Assembly (NCBI GenBank): GCA_003330885.1
Contig: CP030277.1
Coordinates: forward strand, 3,460,001-3,524,000
Direction: 5' to 3'
From: Rhodobiaceae bacterium
GTDB lineage: Bacteria; Pseudomonadota; Alphaproteobacteria; Parvibaculales; Parvibaculaceae
DNA length: 64,000 bases
Below, one piece after another: positions 54,253-62,640 of the stretch (position 1 is its first letter; every line of letters starts with the position of its first letter). The notes below the pieces were generated by a model, which was given only the letters and a program-made list of their open reading frames with translations, made no database searches and had not been told where the DNA came from. The position numbers and the translations under genes are program-made.

Positions 54253-55302
54253 TCAGTTCGCCGCGGGAAACAGGAAGATGCCCGCGCCTTCAAAGGACGC
54301 GCGAACCGGCGTGCCTTCTTCAAATGCCGATGCATCAGCCATGTGAACCCGGAGCGGAGCGTCGTTTGCATTGCGGGTGCCAACAAGCACAAGCCAATGA
54401 CTTCCGCGAAACCGCGTATCAAGGACATGAAGTCCGTCGCCCTCTGATGTTGGCGTCAGCGTCACACTGCTCGGACGCACCACGAGGTCTGCGACGTTCC
54501 CGTCAGCGAGCCCGATTGCCGACGAGCCAACAGGGTAGGTCCCATAGTCGAAAAGCGCTTCGGCACCATAGATTTTTGCCCGGAACGTCTGGGCGTCGCC
54601 AAACAGAGAAGCGACAAGCGCTGTTGCAGGCGCGTTGTAGAGCTCAATCGGCTCACCGCATTGCAGGATGTGGCCGTCATCCATCACGGCAATTTTGTCC
54701 GCCATGTCCAGTGCTTCGTCAGGGTCGTGTGTCACCATGATGGTGATCGCGCCCGACTGCTTGAGGGCGAGACGGGCATGTTCGCGGAGTTGTCGACGTC
54801 GTGTCACATCAATGCTGGCAAAGGGTTCATCCAACAGGATCACAGAAGGTGCGGGCGCGAGCGCGCGCGCAAGCGCGACCCGTTGCTGTTGACCACCTGA
54901 CAGGGTGTGCGGGTAGCGCTCGCCAAGCCCTTCAAGTCCTACATCAGCGAGTGTGCGCTCAACAATCTCATGGCGATCAGATGTGACGCGGGGAAGACCG
55001 AACGCGACATTTTCTGCGATCGACAAATGAGGAAAGAGGGCATGGTCTTGAAAAACCATGCCGATCTTGCGGTCCTCTGTTCGGACATCCCGACCAGGTT
55101 GCGAAAGCACATTCCCGTTGAGTGTGATGGTGCCCGCTTGAAGGGCCTCAAGCCCTGCTGCCAGTCGCAGAAGGGTCGTTTTACCGCTGCCAGACGCTCC
55201 CAGAAGACAGAGTATTTCGCCATCCGCCGCCGACAGGCTGATGTCGGTCAGCACTTTTTCGCTGCCATAGGCATGGGCGATATTGTTGAAATCCAGGGGC
55301 AT
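54253..55302 (-). CDS. fbpC: Ferric-iron ABC transporter ATP-binding protein
   Basis: 349 aa. Walker A LLGASGSGKTTLLRLAAGLE, signature LSGGQQQRVALARALA, Walker B VILLDEPFASID and switch His MVTHDPDEALDMAD. The C-terminal TOBE-like regulatory domain (about 240-349) and length match FbpC/PotA-type ATPases. Divergent from fbpB with 90 bp between them; upstream of fbpA. Confidence 0.92.
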   Translation of the reverse strand: MPLDFNNIAHAYGSEKVLTDISLSAADGEILCLLGASGSGKTTLLRLAAGLEALQAGTITLNGNVLSQPGRDVRTEDRKIGMVFQDHALFPHLSIAENVAFGLPRVTSDRHEIVERTLADVGLEGLGERYPHTLSGGQQQRVALARALAPAPSVILLDEPFASIDVTRRRQLREHARLALKQSGAITIMVTHDPDEALDMADKIAVMDDGHILQCGEPIELYNAPATALVASLFGDAQTFRAKIYGAEALFDYGTYPVGSSAIGLADGNVADLVVRPSSVTLTPTSEGDGLHVLDTRFRGSHWLVLVGTRNANDAPLRVHMADASAFEEGTPVRASFEGAGIFLFPAAN

Positions 55303-55344
55303 GCGCGACTAATTGGCTCGATTGAGGTTAGAATTGCGATTGAG

Positions 55345-55363
55345 GCGCAAAATTACTTTGCGC
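55345..55363. promoter_or_regulatory. Inverted repeat between fbpC and fbpB, candidate metal-regulator site
   Basis: GCGCAAAATTACTTTGCGC is a 7-bp perfect inverted repeat with a 5-bp centre. It lies in the 90-bp gap between the divergent fbpC and fbpB starts. From memory it resembles the TGCAAAT-type dyads used by alphaproteobacterial Fur/Mur proteins; this is inference. Confidence 0.45.
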
Positions 55364-55392
55364 AGGCGAGCGCTATTTGTATCAAGTGTAGA

Positions 55393-57081
55393 ATGTCAGT
55401 CACCCAAAAAGATCACGGCTCTTCAGGAATACCCCATGCTGGCCGCCCTCGATTTATATCGATGCTCGGCTGGCCTGTGGCGACAGCCGTCGTGGCACTT
55501 CTTGTCGCGGCCCCCATTTTGGCCGTGTTGTGGAGCCTCACCCAGACAAGCGGGGACGCCTGGGCACATCTCGGGACAACAGTGCTGCCTGGCTATGTGG
55601 GTAACACGCTCCTCTTGATGGTGCTGGTCGGTACCATGACCATCCTGTTGGGAGTCGGCAGCGCCTGGCTCATCGTCTCCTTTGAGTTTCCAGGCCAACG
55701 CATCTTGAGTTGGGCGCTCGTCCTGCCACTCGCCATGCCGGGCTACATCATCGCCTATGTCTATACCGACCTCTTGGAGTTTGCCGGGCCCGTACAATCT
55801 CTGCTCAGAGACATCACCGGCTGGCAGGTGGGCGATTATGCCTTTCCGCCAATCCGCTCTCTGGGCGGCGCAGCGCTGATGTTGAGCCTCGTGCTTTATC
55901 CTTATGTCTATCTCCTCACCCGGACGTCCTTTCAGCGGCAGTCAGTTGCCCTGGTGGAGGCAACCCGCGTGCTGGGCGTGTCGCCCACCCAAGCCTTCTT
56001 GCGCGTCGCGCTGCCGTGCGCCCGTCCGGCCATTGCCGGTGGCGTGGCGCTCGCCCTTATGGAGACCATTGCCGACTATGGTGTGGCTGACTATTTCGGC
56101 GTGTCGACACTCACAGCGGGGATTTTCCGCACCTGGCTTGGTATGGGAGAGCCGGTTGCTGCAGCGCAGATCGCAGCAGTCCTCTTTCTATTTGCAGGCG
56201 CGCTTGTTGTGTTGGAACGCTTGAACCGTCAGGGCACTGTGGCCAACCCGCTCGGGCGCGACGTGGCCGCGGCGCGCATCGTCTTACCCCCGCTGAAAAG
56301 CCTCGCAGCCTTTCTGGCCTGCGCACTGCCGGTGACTTTTGGCTTCCTCGTGCCTGCCTTCGTGCTCGTTCGCTACGCGATCAATGTGGGTGATCCGCTC
56401 TTGGGCTCCCAGTTCCTTGCCTTTGCCGGGAATTCGCTCACCGTTGCTGCAGGCGCAGCACTCATTGCCACAGGCATCGCGCTGTTCCTCGCCTATGCGG
56501 AACGCAGAGATGCATCAATGCAGAACCAGCTACTCATTCGTTTGGCGACACTTGGTTACGCCCTGCCGGGCGCCATGATCGCGATTGGGATTCTCGCTCT
56601 TGCAGGTACGCTTGATACAAAGCTCGCGATCTTTATGCGTGATAGTTTGGGGATGGAGCCACGATTGCTGCTGACGGGAACGATTGCAGGTCTTCTCTTC
56701 GCTTATGTCGCGCGTTTTCTAACGGCCGCTTTCAACAGCACCCAGGCGGGGCTGGAGAAAATTCACGGCACCCTGGATGATGCCGCCCGCATGCTGGGCG
56801 CAGGACCCGGCCGCGTATTGTCCGCAATCCATCTACCTTTGTTGCGGGGACCGCTGCTCGCTGGTTTTTTGCTGGTCTTTATCGATGTGATGAAGGAACT
56901 GCCCGCCACACTCCTGCTGCGTCCCTTTAACTTCGAAACACTTGCGACGCGCACATACAGACTGGCATCTGATGAGAGGCTGGCGGAGGCATCCACCGCC
57001 GCCTTGCTCATCGTGGCCCTCGGTCTCATCCCCACCATCATGTTGAGCGTGTCGATTGCACGCTCAACATTTCGGCGGTAG
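55393..57081 (+). CDS. fbpB: Ferric-iron ABC transporter permease
   Basis: 562 aa. Two fused permease halves, each with about six helices and an EAA loop: EATRVLGVSPTQAFLRVALP (about residue 190-210) and DDAARMLGAGPGRVLSAIHLP (about 465-485). The length and double EAA motif match FbpB/ThiP-type permeases. The ATG at 55393 is chosen because similarity begins shortly after it; the open frame extends back into antisense fbpC. No strong Shine-Dalgarno is visible, so a start at a nearby codon is possible. Convergent with the MFS gene (11 nt gap). Confidence 0.9.
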   Translation: MSVTQKDHGSSGIPHAGRPRFISMLGWPVATAVVALLVAAPILAVLWSLTQTSGDAWAHLGTTVLPGYVGNTLLLMVLVGTMTILLGVGSAWLIVSFEFPGQRILSWALVLPLAMPGYIIAYVYTDLLEFAGPVQSLLRDITGWQVGDYAFPPIRSLGGAALMLSLVLYPYVYLLTRTSFQRQSVALVEATRVLGVSPTQAFLRVALPCARPAIAGGVALALMETIADYGVADYFGVSTLTAGIFRTWLGMGEPVAAAQIAAVLFLFAGALVVLERLNRQGTVANPLGRDVAAARIVLPPLKSLAAFLACALPVTFGFLVPAFVLVRYAINVGDPLLGSQFLAFAGNSLTVAAGAALIATGIALFLAYAERRDASMQNQLLIRLATLGYALPGAMIAIGILALAGTLDTKLAIFMRDSLGMEPRLLLTGTIAGLLFAYVARFLTAAFNSTQAGLEKIHGTLDDAARMLGAGPGRVLSAIHLPLLRGPLLAGFLLVFIDVMKELPATLLLRPFNFETLATRTYRLASDERLAEASTAALLIVALGLIPTIMLSVSIARSTFRR

Positions 57082-57092
57082 CGGGTGAACCT

Positions 57093-58373
57093 TTAGCTGC
57101 CGGAAAGAACCAGGTCTTTCTTCAGATGTTTCCCAGCAACATAATAGTGGAACGCCGCCCAGATATTCACAAAGGTGAAGATAACCAGGCTGTAGCGCAG
57201 CGCTTCCTGTCCATAAGTGGGTTCAAGCAAGTCCGTCACCACGCCCACAAGCGTCGGCCCGAGGCCAAGGCCAATAATGTTGATGATGAAAAGCAAGATG
57301 CCTGCCGCAACGGCGCGCATTTTCAGCTCAACCAAGCCTTGGGTCTGGCTGAAGGTGGTGGCCTGATAGAAGTTGCCGAGAAAGATCGGAATGATCATCG
57401 CGATAAAGGCAATGGTCGCTGTCCCTGCCAGATAGGCATAGACGCTAAAGGGAATGGAAATCACCAGCGCTACAGCCGTAGTCCAGAGGTACCAGCGTGT
57501 ATCCTTAGCGCCAAACTTATCGGCGAAATATCCTCCCAGAGCAATCCCAAGACCGCCTGGAATACCCAAAATGAGCCCGAACCAAGTGCCGATCTCACCT
57601 GTTCCCAAACCGAAGGACCGGATGAGGAAGGTCGGCACCCATGTCACGACGCCATATCCGACAAAAGCAGTAAGACCAGCTGCGAAAGCCAGATGGCGGA
57701 AAGAGGGTTTTTTCCAAAGATAGGAAAGGGTTTCGGAGATAGAGGGTTGTTCCTCTGACGCAACCCGCCCCTCGGCCATGCCGCGCTCAGGTTCTTTGAT
57801 GGCAAACCTCACCAGAAACGCAAGCAGAATGCCTGGAATGCCAACGACAAAGAATGCCATCCGCCAGCCAAAAAACTCATTGATCCAACCGCCCGCAAAA
57901 AGCCCGAACATGATGCCAACGGGAATGCCGAGCGAATAAATACCCAGCGCCGTTGCGCGGTTTTCGGCAGGGAAATAATCGGAGATCATGGAGTGGGCAG
58001 GCGGGCTGCAGCCTGCTTCGCCGATGCCAACACCGATGCGTGCGATCAGCAGGTGCCAGAAATTGAGCGCCAGACCGGAGATCGCCGTCATGAAGCTCCA
58101 GACGCCAAGCGCCAGCGCGATAAGGTTCCGGCGGTTGCCACGGTCAGCGTACCGGGCAATAGGGATGCCAAGCGTCGCGTAAAACAGCGCAAACGCAAAC
58201 CCTGTCAAAAGTCCCATCTGAGTGTCATTGAGACCGAGCTCCAATTTGATGGGCTCAATCAGGATCGACAAGATTTGCCGGTCAATAAAGTTGAACGTGT
58301 AAACAACGACGAGCAGACCAAGTGCCAGATGGCGTCCGGCATGGCTCCGTCCCTGAACGGTAGCGTCGACCAT
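57093..58373 (-). CDS. MFS transporter, spinster-like
   Basis: 426 aa with 12 predicted helices. TFNFIDRQILSILIEPIKLELGLNDTQMGLLTG and FYATLGIPIARYADRGNRRNLI are the first-helix and loop 2-3 signatures of the spinster/ACS-like MFS group; IGVGIGEAGCSPPAHSMISDYF is also typical. It lies 66 nt after the RND gene on the same strand, so the two are probably co-transcribed. Substrate unknown; lipids, aromatic or steroid acids have been proposed for relatives. Confidence 0.88.
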   Translation of the reverse strand: MVDATVQGRSHAGRHLALGLLVVVYTFNFIDRQILSILIEPIKLELGLNDTQMGLLTGFAFALFYATLGIPIARYADRGNRRNLIALALGVWSFMTAISGLALNFWHLLIARIGVGIGEAGCSPPAHSMISDYFPAENRATALGIYSLGIPVGIMFGLFAGGWINEFFGWRMAFFVVGIPGILLAFLVRFAIKEPERGMAEGRVASEEQPSISETLSYLWKKPSFRHLAFAAGLTAFVGYGVVTWVPTFLIRSFGLGTGEIGTWFGLILGIPGGLGIALGGYFADKFGAKDTRWYLWTTAVALVISIPFSVYAYLAGTATIAFIAMIIPIFLGNFYQATTFSQTQGLVELKMRAVAAGILLFIINIIGLGLGPTLVGVVTDLLEPTYGQEALRYSLVIFTFVNIWAAFHYYVAGKHLKKDLVLSGS

Positions 58374-58439
58374 AATTCTCCCCCCGAGAAATTTAACTCG
58401 ATAACCCTAGCAGTTTTTCTGTAGGGGGGAAGACCAAGC

Positions 58440-60785
58440 TCATGCAGTTCGAAGATGTTTCGGCGGGGCAATCCGTTCCAGGAGCGCAGCAAGCGCTGGC
58501 AGCCCGACAATGGCGCAGATCATATTGGCAATGAACATGAAGGCGAGCAGCGCACCCATGTCCGCTTGAAATTGCAAGGGCGAGAAGACCCATGTCCCTA
58601 CGCCGCCTGCAAGCATGATCGATGCGTACACGACCGCCATGCCGGTGCTCAGCAAAGCGCCATGATAGGCATCAGCAATGGCGAACCCTTCACGCTGGAA
58701 AATGCGGATCTGGCTGTAGAGGTAGAACGCATAGTCAACGCCAATGCCTGTGGCGAGCACAAGGACGGGCAGGGTGGTGACCTTGAGCCCGATCCCGAAC
58801 ACAACCATAAAGACATAGCCGAGCGAAGTTGCAAGCAGGAGCGGCACGCAGCAGCAAATGATGGCGCGCCAGTCTACATAGGCGATCAGGACCAGAATGA
58901 TGATGGTGAGGAATACATAAATCAGAAGTGGCGCTTCTGATGCCTCCACAACCTGGTTGGTCGCGGCAATGACACTGACGCCGCCAAGGCCAATCCGCGC
59001 GTTCACCCCCTCAAGTGGGTGTGCCGCCGCATAGGCGGTGATCTCATCAATCAAACGATCAATGGTCTCTGCCTTGTGATCCACGGTGTAAATAAAGAGA
59101 GGCAGGATTGTACAGGTATCGTTCAGCAGTCCGAGTGCGGGATCGACTTGTGCCGTTGCAGAAATAAGCTGCCGTTCAGTTCCTGGAAGATTGCGCCATT
59201 TCAGGTTGCCTAGTGCCGAGATAGAGGAGGTCGCACGAGCGGTCGACGCGAGTGAATCAACCTTCAAGACACCATTGATTGACGAGAGATCCCGCGTCAT
59301 CGCATCCAGATATTTCATGTAGCCTGGGTTGATACAGGCATCCTGAGGTGTCTCGAGGACAAGGACGAGGACGTCCGTTCCTACATCGAAATTCGACGTG
59401 ATGAAGGCTGTGTCCTGATTGTATTTGGAATCCGGTCGCAGTTCAGAGGCAGCCGGCGTGAGGTCGCCCACATGTCTGTATTGAGCGCCGATAGCAGACC
59501 CGACAAGCACGACAACCAGCCCCGCTGCAATTACCGGAGCAGTCCCTGGTTTGGCGACGCCTGCAATCCAGGTCATGATCCGTTCACGGAAAACGCGGGC
59601 CTTGATGAAAAGGCGTACCTGCTTCTCATCCCGGCGAATGTAGGAGGCCAGCAGTGGCAACATGATGAGGTTGGAGATGATTTTAAGCCCAACGCCAATG
59701 GTTGCGATGATGGCGATGTCGCGCACAACTCCCACAGGGATCAGATAGAGCGTGATGAAGCCCACAAGGTCAGTGATCAGCGCCATGGAGCCCGGCACCA
59801 GCAGCCGTCTAAAGGTTTGTCTCGCAGCGTTGAGGCCATCGGACCCTTTGGCAATCTGGGTAGCGATCAGGTTGACCTGTTGCATGCCGTGGCTCACCCC
59901 AATCGCATAGACAAGGAAGGGGACGAGTATGGCGAGCGGGTCAAGTCCCATGCCGATCAGATTGAGCACGCCCAATTGCCAGACAACAGAGACCAATGAA
60001 CTGCCGATCGCAAGGGCGGTCAGAATGAAAGACCGGACATAGGCAAAGACTGCAACGCCGGTGATCACAAAGGCGAGTAAGAAGAAACTCGTTGCAATGA
60101 TGGCGCCTTCGGCAATGTCACCGATGAATTTTGGGAACCCGATGATGGCGACATCGCTGACGTCATCGCTAAAGGGTGCACGGATTTTGGTTTCCAACAG
60201 GCTCGCCACGTCAAGGGCGGTCGACTGTGCGCTTTCAATGTCGCCCGATGCGCCACCGGGCGCCTTTATCTCAAAGGCAACAAGAACAGATGTCTCGTCT
60301 TCTGAAACAATGGCACCAATCCAGTCTCCGGCGATCGTCCGCGCGCGGATGCCTGCAATGTCTTCGTCTGTGAGGCGTTCGGGCGTGATCGTCCCGGGGA
60401 TCAGGTCTTCCATCTGGAAACCAAACTCGTCAATCGTCAGCGCCCGAGTAGTTGGGTACCAAAGAGAATAGAGACGCGAGCGATCGACGCCGGGAAGGTA
60501 GGAAATTTCTTCCGTGATCTTGTGCAGCCGCTGCAGGATTTCCTTGTTCCATATGGTGCCCTCCTTCGCCTTGAGGGCCACAAGCACCAGGTTAGCGCCT
60601 GGCATTTCCTGCTGATACTCAAAATAGGTCTGAAGATAGGGATGTTCGGTCGGAACCTGTTTCAGGAACCCTGCTTCCAGTTTAAGGCCGGTCGCGAAAT
60701 ACCCAGTGGCGATCGTAAAGATCGCCATGACGATCAATATCGCGAACCGAAACCGAAAAATGAATTCTTCGAACGCCTTAACCAT
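58440..60785 (-). CDS. RND/MMPL-family transporter with sterol-sensing-like domains
   Basis: 781 aa. Two repeats of one helix, a large periplasmic loop (about 40-215 and 430-600) and five helices, as in MMPL/HpnN-type RND proteins; shorter than AcrB-type efflux pumps. Conserved FLVYAIGVSHGMQQVNL and TGIGVDYAFYLYSQIRIFQREG mark the two membrane halves (the latter holding the proton-relay GVDY). No adaptor or outer-membrane channel gene is nearby. Together with the MFS gene it may move a hydrophobic compound across or within the envelope. GGGGGAAG precedes the ATG. Confidence 0.85.
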   Translation of the reverse strand: MVKAFEEFIFRFRFAILIVMAIFTIATGYFATGLKLEAGFLKQVPTEHPYLQTYFEYQQEMPGANLVLVALKAKEGTIWNKEILQRLHKITEEISYLPGVDRSRLYSLWYPTTRALTIDEFGFQMEDLIPGTITPERLTDEDIAGIRARTIAGDWIGAIVSEDETSVLVAFEIKAPGGASGDIESAQSTALDVASLLETKIRAPFSDDVSDVAIIGFPKFIGDIAEGAIIATSFFLLAFVITGVAVFAYVRSFILTALAIGSSLVSVVWQLGVLNLIGMGLDPLAILVPFLVYAIGVSHGMQQVNLIATQIAKGSDGLNAARQTFRRLLVPGSMALITDLVGFITLYLIPVGVVRDIAIIATIGVGLKIISNLIMLPLLASYIRRDEKQVRLFIKARVFRERIMTWIAGVAKPGTAPVIAAGLVVVLVGSAIGAQYRHVGDLTPAASELRPDSKYNQDTAFITSNFDVGTDVLVLVLETPQDACINPGYMKYLDAMTRDLSSINGVLKVDSLASTARATSSISALGNLKWRNLPGTERQLISATAQVDPALGLLNDTCTILPLFIYTVDHKAETIDRLIDEITAYAAAHPLEGVNARIGLGGVSVIAATNQVVEASEAPLLIYVFLTIIILVLIAYVDWRAIICCCVPLLLATSLGYVFMVVFGIGLKVTTLPVLVLATGIGVDYAFYLYSQIRIFQREGFAIADAYHGALLSTGMAVVYASIMLAGGVGTWVFSPLQFQADMGALLAFMFIANMICAIVGLPALAALLERIAPPKHLRTA

Positions 60786-61031
60786 CAGCTTCCCCCACCC
60801 ATCACTCGCCTTGGCAGCTTCCCCAAAAGTTGGTCATCTCCAACGCCTGCCACGGCGGATCAGTGGGTGGGAGAATGACAGCAACCAGGGCGCCCAGCAA
60901 GAGGAAGGGGGCCAGAACGCGATCAGACGGCGCATGGATTTAAATGACTATTGGCAATTGCGTTTGGTCGGTCATGTGTGAACAATCGGCACCTCAAAGG
61001 CCGCGACAGGCCAGCGGAAGGGGGACTGATC
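60786..61031. other. Divergent region between the RND gene and the TerB-like gene, with a possible broken small gene
   Basis: 246 bp. On the minus strand an ATG at 60935 opens MRRLIAFWPP; adding one base in the GGGGG run (60907-60911; C-run on the coding strand) would continue as FLLLGALVAVILPPTDPPW and end at TGA 60802-60804, giving a 44-aa one-helix protein 16 nt before the RND start. As sequenced, the frame stops after 33 codons. It may be a frameshifted small gene, a sequencing slip or chance. Confidence 0.3.
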
Positions 61032-61502
61032 ATGCTCAAAGGATTTAGGCAGGCCGCACTGAAGGCAATGGGTGCTGGGAAGAAAGAGCAGTCGGCTCAT
61101 CAGGAATTTGACCGCACCGTTATAGCAGCCGCCACTTTAATGGTGGAACTTGCCAATCTCGACACCGACTTCGATGACAGCGAGCGCAAACATATCATCG
61201 ACATCATCCGCAACCGTCTGGAATTGCAGCCTGACCAGATCGAAGAACTGCTCTCCGTGGCAGAAGAGCGGCACGAAGAGGCCTACGCGAATTGGATTTT
61301 CACAAAGACGATCAAGGAAAATTTTGACCTTGCTGAACGCGGCGAGCTCATGACCTATCTGTGGGAAGTCGCGCTGGCAGACGGCGAGCTGCACGATCTT
61401 GAAGCAGATCTGCTTTTACGCATTGGACAGGCCATTGATCTGCCGGAACACGAGCGCATCAAGTCCTTGTTGCGGGTCACAGCGCGCCTGAATGCGTCTT
61501 AG
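61032..61502 (+). CDS. TerB-like / DUF533-type helical protein
   Basis: 156 aa, all helical, cytoplasmic. The pattern TVIAAATLMVELANLDTDFDDSERKHIIDIIRN and LWEVALADGELHDLEADLLLRIGQAIDL shows the two acidic motifs (DxDFDDSE and ADGELHDLE) of the TerB fold, which may bind divalent metal. Alone it does not indicate tellurite resistance, and no other ter gene is present. GGGGGAC precedes the ATG; in-frame codons further upstream show no similarity. Convergent with the TetR gene (12 nt gap). Confidence 0.85.
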   Translation: MLKGFRQAALKAMGAGKKEQSAHQEFDRTVIAAATLMVELANLDTDFDDSERKHIIDIIRNRLELQPDQIEELLSVAEERHEEAYANWIFTKTIKENFDLAERGELMTYLWEVALADGELHDLEADLLLRIGQAIDLPEHERIKSLLRVTARLNAS

Positions 61503-61514
61503 TTTGAAGGCCTC

Positions 61515-62126
61515 TTAAGAGCCGATAATGCCTGGAAGCAGGGTGTCGAGCAGTGCCTCGGACTTCCCCCAATCATAATTGCTGATCGTGATTTTATTGT
61601 GGGCAATGCCATTGAGCGCGCATATCAGAGCATTAAGATTGGCTGTCGCTTGAGTGGGCTCCCACGGTTCTGCAAGAGCGTCCATCAGCGCACCAAAGAC
61701 CGCATACCGTTCAATAATCGGGCTCGCATCTAGAAAAATACTGACATCTGACTGTGAGACACCGCCTGACATGAATACCATGCGGTACCGCTCCGGCTGG
61801 TCGATCCAATAAGCGAGGTAGTGGAGACAGGCCGCGCGCAGGCGTGCCCTGGGACCTTTGTTTGACGTTGCAATCTGGTCAATCTGATCGAAGAGCTCCA
61901 CAAAAAATGTCGCCCAGACGTGCTGCAGAATGTCCCGCTTGTCAGCGAAATAGGCATAGAGGGTTTTCGGCGTGACCCCGGCTTCTTTTGCAAGACGGCG
62001 CATGGAGATCGCTTCTACCCCTTCATGTTGAAAAAGCGTGCCTGCGATGGCAGCAACCCGGGCCCGTTCGTCTTCAATATCTGTCTCAGCCCTGAGCGGT
62101 CGTCCACGGCGTTTCATTTCATTCAT
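61515..62126 (-). CDS. TetR-family transcriptional regulator
   Basis: 203 aa. HTH at about 25-65: VAAIAGTLFQHEGVEAISMRRLAKEAGVTPKTLYAYFADKRDIL. The rest is the helical ligand-binding/dimerisation domain with YLAYWIDQPERYRMVFM, similar to the WHG/TetR_C group. Divergent from the DUF4345 gene (73 bp gap, AT-rich), its most likely target along with itself. Ligand unknown. Confidence 0.9.
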   Translation of the reverse strand: MNEMKRRGRPLRAETDIEDERARVAAIAGTLFQHEGVEAISMRRLAKEAGVTPKTLYAYFADKRDILQHVWATFFVELFDQIDQIATSNKGPRARLRAACLHYLAYWIDQPERYRMVFMSGGVSQSDVSIFLDASPIIERYAVFGALMDALAEPWEPTQATANLNALICALNGIAHNKITISNYDWGKSEALLDTLLPGIIGS

Positions 62127-62199
62127 GGAGAGCCCTTGATTGGCTGAGTGTCATAATTAAATATAACGCGTAGTAAAAAATATTCAAGGAAAGCATGCC
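62127..62199. promoter_or_regulatory. AT-rich divergent promoter of tetR and the DUF4345 gene
   Basis: 73 bp, noticeably AT-rich (ATAATTAAATATAACGCG then AGTAAAAAATATTC). ACGCGT at its centre is a small dyad that could be part of an operator; a larger inverted repeat is not evident. AAGGAA precedes the DUF4345 ATG. Confidence 0.35.
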
Positions 62200-62637
62200 A
62201 TGCATGAGGCATCACCGATAATCTTCAGAGCCATCCTCTTTTTGGCCGGAGGATTCGTTGTGCTGTTGGGACTCGACATTGGTCTGGGCGGCATCACCAC
62301 ACGCGGCTGGTTGGGCTCAAGCGACTTTTTGGCAGTCACCGATACACATGCCTATGCGGTTCAGGACAACCACGTAAAATTCTTGGGTGGTGTCTGGCTG
62401 GGCGTGGGTCTGGCGCTTTGCGCCGGTGTCTGGAACCCGACCCGGTTCGCACAAACACTACGATTGGTCTTCGCTCTCATTTTCTTTGGCGGCGTCATGC
62501 GATTGCTCTCGGACAATCCGGAAATAGCTTTTGCACAGGACATCATGGGCTCACTTGTCGCCGAGCTGGTCGGCATGCCAATCCTGTATCTCTGGCATCG
62601 TCAGGTGTTGCGCAGCGGCACTGCTGCGGCTACCTGA
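62200..62637 (+). CDS. DUF4345-family membrane protein
   Basis: 145 aa with four hydrophobic segments. NHVKFLGGVWLGVGLALCAGVWNPTRFAQTLRL and IFFGGVMRLLSDNPE fit the DUF4345 family (four-helix membrane proteins of unknown role). Divergent from tetR and probably regulated by it; convergent with the FAH-family gene (3 nt gap). Confidence 0.78.
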   Translation: MHEASPIIFRAILFLAGGFVVLLGLDIGLGGITTRGWLGSSDFLAVTDTHAYAVQDNHVKFLGGVWLGVGLALCAGVWNPTRFAQTLRLVFALIFFGGVMRLLSDNPEIAFAQDIMGSLVAELVGMPILYLWHRQVLRSGTAAAT

Positions 62638-62640
62638 GGG

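Noticed and set aside
54907-55392. N-terminal extension of fbpB by 162 codons
   Set aside because: The extension is antisense to the well-supported fbpC gene and shows no permease similarity; similarity starts just after ATG 55393.
61032-61502. Tellurite resistance gene
   Set aside because: Only the TerB fold is recognisable; no other ter genes are nearby and TerB-like proteins are common without that role.
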